From positions 1 to 64,000 of the forward strand of contig JAUMFO010000001.1 in NCBI GenBank assembly GCA_032119795.1: DNA of 64,000 nt, in the 5' to 3' direction. The stretch comes from JAGIBJ01 sp032119795 (GTDB lineage: Bacteria; Actinomycetota; Thermoleophilia; Solirubrobacterales; Solirubrobacteraceae). Positions 51,466 to 59,154 of the stretch are shown in pieces; the stretch's first letter is position 1, and each line of letters begins with the position of its first letter. The position numbers were made by a program, and so were the translations under genes. The notes under the pieces were generated by a model, which had not been told where the DNA came from, did no database searches, and saw only the letters and a program-made list of their open reading frames with translations.

Positions 51466-54324
51466 TTACTTCACGAGGTAGATCTTGCGCGATAGCGCAA
51501 GCTGGTCGCCGTCGGCCGACGTCACCACGGCACGCAGCGTGACCGGCACCTTCTTCGACTTCTTCACGTACTTGCGGTACTTCGAGGACAGCTTGACGAC
51601 GAGCTTGCCTTTGCCCGCCTTGGCAAGCTTCAGCTTGCCGGAGCCGATCGCGACGGTGGCAACCTTGGACTTGAGGCCCAGCTTGGCGGCGTCCTTCTTC
51701 GTGATCATGGCCTTGATCGTGAGCGTGCTCCCGGCGTTGGTCGAAAGCGAGACCGCGATGCCCTTCTTGATGGCCTTGGCGGCCTTCAGCTTGCTGCCGG
51801 CGCCGATCTTGGCCAGGAAGCCATTGGCGGTGCTTGCCGTATCGGGGGGCGTTGGGCCGTCACGGAACGGGTCGCCCGCACTCACCTCAGAGCCGACGGT
51901 CTGTGTACCTGGCGTCGTGCCTGGGGCAGTCTGCGGGACCTCCGGTCCGGTACCAGTCCCTCCCGTGCTGCCAGTCCCGCCGGTGCTACCGGTTCCGCCG
52001 GTGCTACCCGTTCCGCCGGTACCACCCGTTCCGCCGGTGCCGCCCCCGGTGGGGGCAGGCGCCGCCACCTTGACGAGCAGAATCTTGGTGTCGGTGACGC
52101 CGTCGTTGTCGGTCACCCGCAGGCGGACGGTGATGTTGCCGACGCTCGGGAACGAGCGCGTCACGGTGTCGCCGGTCGCATCGAAGGCGCCGTTGGCGGT
52201 GAACGACCACGCGTAGGCCGTGATCGTGCCATCGGGGTCGTGGGAGCCGGTCGACGTGAACGTCACGGACTGCCCGGTCGTCGGCGTCAGCGTCGACGCC
52301 GCCGGCATCCCAACGGGTGCAGCCGTGACCTTGATCTGCTTGGTGACGGTGGCGGGCTTGCCGAGGTTGTCGGTCACGCGCAGGACCACGTCGTAGAGGC
52401 CCGGCTGGGTGTAGGTGATCGAGTGCGAGTTCACGAGGCCCGTCGCGGTGAACACGTCGGTGGTTCCGGCGTCGCTGTTCCAGGCCCACTCGTTGATCGT
52501 GCCGTCGGAGTCGGTCGACGTCGAGCCGTCCAGCGGCACCGCCTGACCAACTTTGACGGTCGGCGTCACGTTCGCGGCGAAGCCGGTGAAGATGAACCGC
52601 GGGACGGGAGCAATGTTCTCGGTGGCAATGAGCAACGACTTGGTCGCCGTGGCTCCGAGGTCGTTCGTCACTTTGACGCGCACCACATGGAAGCCAGACT
52701 GGTCGAACGTGACCGTCTTCTGCGCTGTGGCGGTGTTGACACCTGCCGGCGTGACGGTCGGGCCGTCCTCCCAGATCCCGTCATCGTTGACGTCCCACTG
52801 GACTTTGGCGATCTTCGCGTAGCCCGCGCTGTCTGAGAGCGTCGCCGTCAGCGTCGTCTCCACGCCCGCCTGGGGCGATTCCGGGTTGGCGACCACGCTG
52901 TCGACGGTCGGGAGTTCGCTGATCACGATCGTGCGACTGACGGTGCTTTCCCGCCCGTTGGAGTCGGTGACCTTCAACTTGACGACCTTGGTTCCACGGG
53001 TCTGGCCGGGAATGTCGATGGTCGAGGTGCTGCCGTCGGTGTAGCTGGCCGCTCCGGCACCCGTGTGGGTGTCCCAGCCGTAGCCCGTCACCGTTGGCGG
53101 CGTGAACGCGGGGTCGTCGGACTTGGCTGCCACGGAGCCGCTCGCGCTGAGCGTGCCGCCGAGGACCGGGTCGATGACGACCGGCTCAGGCCCGCCAAAC
53201 CAGGCGTCAGGGCCCGCGGGCGTCGCCGCGTTGGCGCCGCAGACCGCGGCGTGAACGCCGAACTCCCAGGCGCCGAGCTCGCCGATGACGCCGTCGCCCG
53301 TGAGGGCACGGCCACCGCCGCTGGGCTTCGCCGGCAGGCGCCGTGCGTCGGACGGCGGTGGGACGTCGACGATCCGCAGCTTCCAGGTACCGGCACGCAC
53401 ACGGCCCGAGGCCAGGGCGTTGATGTCGTCATCGGCCTGGATGACGGCGCCGCTCTTGAAGAGCGACGGGTCGGCCGCAAGCTCCTGGCGGGTGAGGCCG
53501 CGAGGATCGCCCTTAGAGACGAAGGTGAGGTTCTCGTAGGTCTGGTTCTCGAGCGCCGCGTCACGCGCAGGGATCGCTTGGCTAGCCGTGTCGTCGAAGA
53601 GGGTGATCGGTTCCCCGGAGCCGTCCGGGCTGACGAGCTGGAACTTCAGCCAGCGGGCGGTGTAGCGGTACTCAAAGCGCTTGACCGTGACTTCGGCGCC
53701 GCGGACGAAGTTGTTGGCCGTATCGGCCGGGACCTCAACGGCGGCGTCGATCGTGGTGCCGTCGCTCATGATGCCGCCGACCTGGCTGCTCTCGTAGCGC
53801 CGCATCGCGCCTGGCGCGCCGGTGGGAACGGTGAACGGCGTGGAGAGCACGACCGGGGTGCCTTGGACGGACTCGATCCGCAGCGGGACGTTGGAGCCAC
53901 ACTGGAAGCCCGCCAGCAGCCTCACCTGAAACGGCGAGGATTCGGCGTAGCTGGGGTTGCTGGAGGACGGGAAGCTTGGATCGTTGGCCACATCGCCGTT
54001 CATCTCCACGAAGCTGCGCATGCTGCTCGGGACCTCGACGAGCGGTGCCGACGCCTGGGGAGACACGATGAAGCGACCGCCCTCGTATTCGTCGCCGGTG
54101 TTCTTGAAGCGCGCGATCACGCCGAACGTCTCACCCGGCGTAACGATGCCGTCGTTGTCTGCGACCACCGCGCCGCCTGGCAACGCGCTCGCCCGCGTTC
54201 CGTGCTCGACCGAGCCCCCCGAGATCGTCAGCACTGGGGACGCACCGACGCTAGAGGGAAGGGCGAGGAGAGGGACTACCGCGAGCGACGCGCGCAGAAC
54301 CCTCGTGGCGCGGGATACAGACAT
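51466..54324 (-). CDS. Large secreted protein with P-domain, PKD repeats and basic C-terminal domain
   Basis: 952 residues. The signal peptide (about 1-28) ends SSVGA. In order: an N-terminal region with CARDB-like features (DGIVTPGETFGVIARFKNTG), a proprotein-convertase P-domain-like beta-sandwich (about 180-340, with LKFQLVSPDGSGEPITLFDD and AGTWKLRIVDV), four PKD-type Ig domains (about 385-770; repeats of VTD..G), a Gly/Thr/Ser linker built from repeats, and a basic ~100-residue beta-sandwich at the C-terminus. No LPXTG or membrane anchor. Adjacency to the pilins suggests a surface or pilus-associated adhesin, but it has no prepilin signal. Confidence 0.9.
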   Translation of the reverse strand: MSVSRATRVLRASLAVVPLLALPSSVGASPVLTISGGSVEHGTRASALPGGAVVADNDGIVTPGETFGVIARFKNTGDEYEGGRFIVSPQASAPLVEVPSSMRSFVEMNGDVANDPSFPSSSNPSYAESSPFQVRLLAGFQCGSNVPLRIESVQGTPVVLSTPFTVPTGAPGAMRRYESSQVGGIMSDGTTIDAAVEVPADTANNFVRGAEVTVKRFEYRYTARWLKFQLVSPDGSGEPITLFDDTASQAIPARDAALENQTYENLTFVSKGDPRGLTRQELAADPSLFKSGAVIQADDDINALASGRVRAGTWKLRIVDVPPPSDARRLPAKPSGGGRALTGDGVIGELGAWEFGVHAAVCGANAATPAGPDAWFGGPEPVVIDPVLGGTLSASGSVAAKSDDPAFTPPTVTGYGWDTHTGAGAASYTDGSTSTIDIPGQTRGTKVVKLKVTDSNGRESTVSRTIVISELPTVDSVVANPESPQAGVETTLTATLSDSAGYAKIAKVQWDVNDDGIWEDGPTVTPAGVNTATAQKTVTFDQSGFHVVRVKVTNDLGATATKSLLIATENIAPVPRFIFTGFAANVTPTVKVGQAVPLDGSTSTDSDGTINEWAWNSDAGTTDVFTATGLVNSHSITYTQPGLYDVVLRVTDNLGKPATVTKQIKVTAAPVGMPAASTLTPTTGQSVTFTSTGSHDPDGTITAYAWSFTANGAFDATGDTVTRSFPSVGNITVRLRVTDNDGVTDTKILLVKVAAPAPTGGGTGGTGGTGGTGSTGGTGSTGGTGSTGGTGTGPEVPQTAPGTTPGTQTVGSEVSAGDPFRDGPTPPDTASTANGFLAKIGAGSKLKAAKAIKKGIAVSLSTNAGSTLTIKAMITKKDAAKLGLKSKVATVAIGSGKLKLAKAGKGKLVVKLSSKYRKYVKKSKKVPVTLRAVVTSADGDQLALSRKIYLVK
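51959..52048 (-). repeat. 18-bp tandem repeat encoding the Gly/Thr/Ser linker
   Basis: Unit CCGCCGGTGCTACCSGTT (plus strand) at 51977-51994, 51995-52012 and 52013-52030, with degenerate copies on both sides. In frame it encodes GGTGST repeats of the PKD protein, so copy-number change would alter linker length without frameshift. Confidence 0.8.
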
Positions 54325-54448
54325 GCCCGGTCCATCGGCACATCGGATAGGAACCGGTATGCCTCTAGACCGGCGGATGACCCACAGGGGTCGGCGCTTC
54401 GTCCAGTTTGTTGCGCATAACAGTCCAGATAAGGGACTGCTGCTGGAA

Positions 54449-54676
54449 CTAGGCGCCGGGGAACACGCCCGCGGCTTGTGCGTCGTAGCCCGGTTCCCAC
54501 GAACCGGAGCCTTGGCACCACGGGCAGTTCACGCTGATCTGCTCGTCGCCGGCGCGGTTGGCGAAGACTCGACCCGTCGCGCGGCATGCCGAACACGGCT
54601 GCGGCCCGGCAGGAACCTCTGGTGCGGCGTTTCGCGCGGGGCGGCGCCCCTTCGGCTTTTCTGCACTCTCGGCCAT
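54449..54676 (-). CDS. Small DnaJ-type zinc-ribbon protein
   Basis: 75 residues from the ATG at 54676. A basic N-terminus is followed by two CxxCxGxG-like motifs, CSACRATG and CPWCQGSG, the spacing of a DnaJ-type zinc finger. No J-domain is present. Such small proteins may bind zinc as chaperone or RNA-binding accessory factors; the role is unknown. It is divergent from gluQ. Confidence 0.75.
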   Translation of the reverse strand: MAESAEKPKGRRPARNAAPEVPAGPQPCSACRATGRVFANRAGDEQISVNCPWCQGSGSWEPGYDAQAAGVFPGA

Positions 54677-54770
54677 TGGGGCGGATGCTAGCCGCCTGCG
54701 CCACCAGCCGCAGCCTGCTCGCGCCGCCGCCATGGCGCCCTGGCCGGCAGCTAGGCTCGCCCTCACGCCC

Positions 54771-55712
54771 ATGGATGGTCGTTTCGCCCCCTCCCCTTCC
54801 GCCGACCTTCACCTCGGGAACCTGCGCACCGCACTGCTTTCGTGGTTGGCCGCTCGCGCGAGCGGCGGCGCGTGGCGGCTGCGCATCGACGACCTCGACG
54901 CCGGCCGGTCCCGACCGGAGATCGCCTCCCGCCAGCTCCGCGACCTCGCACTCCTGGGACTCGACCACGATGGCGACGTCGTCGCGCAGTCGGAGCGAAC
55001 CGGCCGGTACGCGGAGGCATTCGACGAGCTGCAGCGCCTCGAGGCCGTGTACCCCTGCTTCTGCACGCGCGCCGAGATCCGCGAGGCCTCAAGTGCCCCG
55101 CACGGCAAAGCCGCGGGCGGCTATCCCGGCACCTGCCGCGCGCTCTCTGCCGCTCAGCGCGCGGAGCGTGAAGCGGGCGGGCGAGCCCCAGCTTGGCGCT
55201 TCCTGGCCTCCAGTCAGGCGGTCTCGTTTGATGACCGCGTCTTGGGCCCGCAAGTGCTGACGGCCGAGGATGCCGTCCTGCGCCGCGCCGACGGCGAGTT
55301 CGGTTACCAGCTAGCCGTCGTCCTCGACGACGCCGACCAAGCCGTCGAGGAGGTCGTCCGCGGGGCCGATCTGCTGGCCTCGGTCGCGACGCAGGCGCAG
55401 CTCCAAGAGCGCCTCGGGCTCCCGTCGACCGTGTACGCCCACGTGCCCCTCATGGTCGGCCCCGACGGGGCACGGCTCGCCAAGCGCCACGGCTCCGCGA
55501 CGCTGGCAGACGCGCTGGAGGGCTACTCCGAGCTGGAGCTCCCCGGACTGGAATGTGGGGCGCCGGCGACTCCTGAGGAGGTCCGCGGTGCGCTTGCGGC
55601 GACCGCCTCGCTCTGCGACTCAGGAGAGGCGCCGACGCTCGCGGAACTGATCTCGAACTTCTCGTATGAGCGTCTGCCGGCCGGATCGACGATGATGCAG
55701 CGATGCTCCTGA
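54771..55712 (+). CDS. gluQ: Glutamyl-Q tRNA(Asp) synthetase
   Basis: A 313-residue GluRS catalytic-core paralogue without an anticodon-binding domain. It attaches glutamate to queuosine-34 of tRNA-Asp. The HIGH-like motif is in FAPSPSADLHLGNLRTAL and the KMSKS-like motif is AKRHGS. The zinc site of the family is suggested by CFC...Y...C (YPCFCTRAEI and YPGTCR). Two adjacent ATG codons (54771 and 54775) are out of frame with each other; 54771 is in frame. The next gene overlaps its last 10 bases. Confidence 0.95.
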   Translation: MDGRFAPSPSADLHLGNLRTALLSWLAARASGGAWRLRIDDLDAGRSRPEIASRQLRDLALLGLDHDGDVVAQSERTGRYAEAFDELQRLEAVYPCFCTRAEIREASSAPHGKAAGGYPGTCRALSAAQRAEREAGGRAPAWRFLASSQAVSFDDRVLGPQVLTAEDAVLRRADGEFGYQLAVVLDDADQAVEEVVRGADLLASVATQAQLQERLGLPSTVYAHVPLMVGPDGARLAKRHGSATLADALEGYSELELPGLECGAPATPEEVRGALAATASLCDSGEAPTLAELISNFSYERLPAGSTMMQRCS

Positions 55713-55984
55713 AGCTGATCCGCTTCTGGGTCCCGACTTTGCTGTGCGTTGGCGGCGTCGTGATCATCCTCGTTGGCGCGGCCAGCGGCGGAGACCTGGA
55801 GGACTCGTTGACGATCGGAATCCCCGTGTTCTCGGCCGGGGCGTCCATCTGGCTGCTCAACTTCCTCTACCGCGTCGGCGTCACGGGCGATCAAGAACGC
55901 GACGAAGAGGAAGACGCTCGCAGCTACTTCGCCACGCACGGCCACTGGCCCGGCGAAGACGGTGGCAGCGGAGGCGGCCAATGA
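55703..55984 (+). CDS. Small two-helix membrane protein
   Basis: 93 residues. Two membrane segments (about 6-26 and 38-56), then a cytosolic acidic tail (GDQERDEEEDARSYFATHGHWPGED) ending in Gly/Ser. It overlaps gluQ by ten bases and rnd by ATGA, so it is embedded in an operon. The tail layout resembles small actinobacterial membrane proteins of unknown function. Confidence 0.85.
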   Translation: MLLKLIRFWVPTLLCVGGVVIILVGAASGGDLEDSLTIGIPVFSAGASIWLLNFLYRVGVTGDQERDEEEDARSYFATHGHWPGEDGGSGGGQ

Positions 55985-57180
55985 GCCGAGCGTCGTCGAG
56001 CGCCGAACTGCTCGCCACCAACGAAGAGATCCGCGAGTTCGCGCGGCTCGCCAACGAACGTCGCCGGTTTGCGATCGACACCGAGTTCGTCGGCGAAGGG
56101 AAGTACCAGTCGCTGCTGTGCCTCGTGCAGGTGGCCGTCTACCTCGACGACGCAGGCGCCGGCGACGAGCCGTGGATCCTGCTGATCGACCCGCTCGACA
56201 AGTCGATCGACCCTTCCCCGCTGGCGAAGGTGATCGCCGATCCGGAGATCGAGCTGATCCTCCACGCTGCCCGTCAAGACGTCGCACTGCTGCGGCGTAC
56301 CTGGTCGACCGACGTGACGAACGTGTTCGACACCCAGATCGCTGCGGCGTTCGCCGGCCTACGCGCGCAGATTGGCTACGAGGCGCTGTTGCGGGGCCTC
56401 CTGGGCGTGAAGCTCCACAAGAGCGCCAGCTTCACGAAGTGGGACCGTCGCCCGCTCACCACCGAGCAGCTGCGGTACGCGCGTGAGGATGTGCTCCACC
56501 TCGAGCAGGCCGCCGTGGAGCTCCAAGAGCGACTGCTGGTGTCTGGTCGGCTCGATTGGGCCGTGCAAGAGTGCCAGCCGCTTGCGGCCGCCAGCGACGA
56601 GCGCAACGCCGACGCGCTATTTGAGCGCCTCCCGAAGATCGCCGGCCACGATCCCGTCACGCGAGCGGTGGCCCGCCAGCTCGTGGTGTGGCGCGAGGAG
56701 ACGGCCAGCGGGCATGACCGCCCCGCGCAGCAGGTCCTCGGAGATCAGCCGCTCGTCGAACTTGCCAAGCGGCGCCCGAAGACGCTCGACGACCTGCGCC
56801 AGATCCGCGGCCTCGGCGAGGCCAACGGCCGTCGCCGGGCAGAAGGACTGCTCGCCGCGATCGCCGAGGGGCTCACGAAAGACCCGATTCCGCGCCGGCC
56901 GCTGCGCCAACTCGACACGCGCCCGGAGGACGTCGCGGTGATCGCGCTCTGCGAGGCGTTGCTGCGCACACGCGCCGCCACCGCCGGCCTGGCGTATGAG
57001 CTCCTGGCGACTCGCAACGAGCTGCAGTTGCTCGTCTCAGGCCACCGCGAGCAGACCGAGGCTGCCGACGTGCGCGTCCTCCAAGGTTGGCGGCGCGACG
57101 TCGTCGGCGACGAACTCCTTGAGCTGCTCAACGGCGACCGCAGTATGCGGGTCGGGCCGGGCGGCGTCGAGATCACCTAG
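55981..57180 (+). CDS. rnd: Ribonuclease D
   Basis: 399 residues. The DEDDy exonuclease domain shows Exo I in AIDTEFVGE (Asp, Glu), Exo II in HAARQDVALLRR (Asp), and Exo III in YAREDVLHL (Tyr, Asp). An HRDC domain follows (about 215-295, RQLVVWREETAS ... QIRGLG), and then a second C-terminal helical domain. It trims 3' ends of tRNA and other stable RNAs. It starts in an ATGA overlap. Confidence 0.95.
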   Translation: MSRASSSAELLATNEEIREFARLANERRRFAIDTEFVGEGKYQSLLCLVQVAVYLDDAGAGDEPWILLIDPLDKSIDPSPLAKVIADPEIELILHAARQDVALLRRTWSTDVTNVFDTQIAAAFAGLRAQIGYEALLRGLLGVKLHKSASFTKWDRRPLTTEQLRYAREDVLHLEQAAVELQERLLVSGRLDWAVQECQPLAAASDERNADALFERLPKIAGHDPVTRAVARQLVVWREETASGHDRPAQQVLGDQPLVELAKRRPKTLDDLRQIRGLGEANGRRRAEGLLAAIAEGLTKDPIPRRPLRQLDTRPEDVAVIALCEALLRTRAATAGLAYELLATRNELQLLVSGHREQTEAADVRVLQGWRRDVVGDELLELLNGDRSMRVGPGGVEIT

Positions 57181-57211
57181 GCCGCAGGGGGCGCGCCCCG
57201 CCGACCTCCGC

Positions 57212-59062
57212 TTACATCGGCGCGACGCGGGCGAGTTCGCCGGGACTGGTGAGCCCCGCGAGCACCCGCTGAATGCCGTCTTCGCGCATGGTCTGCATGC
57301 CTTGGGCTTCAGCCACGCGGGCGATCTCGTCGGCGCCGACGCCCGCGACGACGAGCCGCCGGATCTCGTCGGTGACCTCGAGGACCTCGTAGAGGCCGAT
57401 GCGGCCGTCGTAGCCGGTGTCGGAGCACTTCGCGCAGCCGACGGGCTCGAAGACCGACACGAACGTGTCGGCCTCGCCGCCGATCAGCTCGGCAGGCATC
57501 TGCGTTGGGGCTTTGCAGTCGTCGCAGAGGCGGCGCGCCAGGCGCTGGCCGACCACACAGGTAACGGCCGAGACGACCATGAACGCGGGGACGCCCATGT
57601 CTACGAGGCGGCTGAGGGCCGTCGCAGCGTTGTTGGTGTGCAGGGTGGAGAGCACCAAGTGGCCGGTGATCGCGGCCTGCATCGCGATCTGTGCGCTTTC
57701 GGTGTCGCGGATCTCGCCGACGAGCATCACGTCCGGGTCGGCGCGGACCATCGCCCGCAGCCCGCTGGCGAACTCCAGGCCGATCTTCGGGTTGACCTGC
57801 AGCTGCTTGACGCCCGGGATCCGGTACTCGACCGGGTCCTCAATCGTGACCAGGGTGCGGTCGCCGGTGTTCGTGAGCTGCAGGGCGCCGTAGACCGTGG
57901 TCGTCTTGCCCGAGCCGGTCGGGCCGGTCGCCAGGATGCCGCCGTTGGCACGGCCGAGCGCGCGAACGAGGCGGGCCTCGGCGTCGGCGTTCATGCCAAG
58001 TTCGGCCAGTCCACGGACGGTCCCGCCGCTGTCGAGCACGCGCAGAACGACCGACTCGCCGTCGACGAGCGGAAGCGTTACGACGCGCAGATCAATCCGG
58101 CGGCCGTCGATGTTGAAGCCGACGCGGCCGTCCTGCGGCATCCGGCGCTCGGCGATGTTGAGCTCGGCAAGGATCTTCAGGCGCGAGATCACGGCGCCCG
58201 CGATCTGCCTGGGCACGGCGGTGACCTGGTGGACGACGCCGTCGATGCGGAACCGCACCGTCAGGCCGTCGGCGACCGGGTCGAAGTGGATGTCTGAGGC
58301 GTTGCGCTCGACGGCCTGGGCAATCACCGATTGCACGATCTTGACGGCCGGACCCTCATCGTCGGACGTCTCGCGGAGATCCTCCTCCTCGAAGCGCGAG
58401 GGCACGAGGTCGTCGATCTGCTCGAGGACCGCTCCGACTTCGGAGTCGACGCCCAGGACGCGCTTGAGGACGACCTCGAGGTCTTCGTCTCCAACGACGA
58501 TCGGGCGCACGCGCTGGCCGGTGAGCATCGCGATGTCGTCGAGCGCGACGATGTTGCCCGGATCGACCATCGCGACCACCAAGGTGTCATCGTCGAAGGC
58601 GATCGGCAGGCTTCGAAGGCGACGCGCGGTGACGGTGTCGACCATGGTCGCAGCCCGCAGATCGATTTCGGCTTGGCGGATCGACAGGTACGGAAGTCCG
58701 AAGCGTTCGGCGATCGCCTGGCCGAGCTGCTCGCTGGTGATCAGGTTGCGATCGAGCAGGAGCTGGCCGATCGGGCGCCCCATCGACCGGGCCTCCTCGA
58801 CCATCTCCTCCACGACGGTTCGCGGCACCCACATGGCGTCGACGACGATGTCTCCCAGGCGTCGACGTGGCGTCGGCACCCACCCGGCGGTGGCGCCGGG
58901 CAGGCCCGAGGTAGCCGGTGCGGTCGCCGTCGTGGAGTACGCCGGCGCTGGGGCTGGTGCGGGGGCCGCGGCCACTGGAGTTCCACCCCAGACACCCGTC
59001 TTGAGCGTGGCAGCGGCGGCCGCAGCAGCAGCGTCGGCGGGGTTCAAACCGGGCTCGGTCAT
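57212..59062 (-). CDS. pilB: Type IV pilus extension ATPase PilB
   Basis: 616 residues. An Ala/Pro-rich N-terminus (about 1-65) precedes an MshEN/GspE-N domain (about 68-205; IGQLLLDRNLITSEQLGQAIAERFGLPYL), which in relatives can bind cyclic-di-GMP. The secretion ATPase core has Walker A GPTGSGKTTT near residue 380, the Asp and Walker B boxes (EDPVEYRIPGVKQLQVN, DVMLVGEIRDTESAQIA) and a tetracysteine zinc site (CDDC, CAKC). It powers pilus extension. It is separated from the main pilus locus by about 3 kb, and no pilT or pilC accompanies it. Confidence 0.97.
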   Translation of the reverse strand: MTEPGLNPADAAAAAAAATLKTGVWGGTPVAAAPAPAPAPAYSTTATAPATSGLPGATAGWVPTPRRRLGDIVVDAMWVPRTVVEEMVEEARSMGRPIGQLLLDRNLITSEQLGQAIAERFGLPYLSIRQAEIDLRAATMVDTVTARRLRSLPIAFDDDTLVVAMVDPGNIVALDDIAMLTGQRVRPIVVGDEDLEVVLKRVLGVDSEVGAVLEQIDDLVPSRFEEEDLRETSDDEGPAVKIVQSVIAQAVERNASDIHFDPVADGLTVRFRIDGVVHQVTAVPRQIAGAVISRLKILAELNIAERRMPQDGRVGFNIDGRRIDLRVVTLPLVDGESVVLRVLDSGGTVRGLAELGMNADAEARLVRALGRANGGILATGPTGSGKTTTVYGALQLTNTGDRTLVTIEDPVEYRIPGVKQLQVNPKIGLEFASGLRAMVRADPDVMLVGEIRDTESAQIAMQAAITGHLVLSTLHTNNAATALSRLVDMGVPAFMVVSAVTCVVGQRLARRLCDDCKAPTQMPAELIGGEADTFVSVFEPVGCAKCSDTGYDGRIGLYEVLEVTDEIRRLVVAGVGADEIARVAEAQGMQTMREDGIQRVLAGLTSPGELARVAPM

Positions 59063-59154
59063 CGGGAGGTACCTGGCATCACGTCATCGGGGGACATCTC
59101 GGTCTCCAACAGTGATCGGCGGAAGTTGCCGCGCCTAAAGGGCCCGGCCTCGCG

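Noticed and set aside
57188..57199. GGGGCGCGCCCC palindrome between rnd and pilB
   Set aside because: Palindromic but without loop room; could be part of a terminator, but too short to call.
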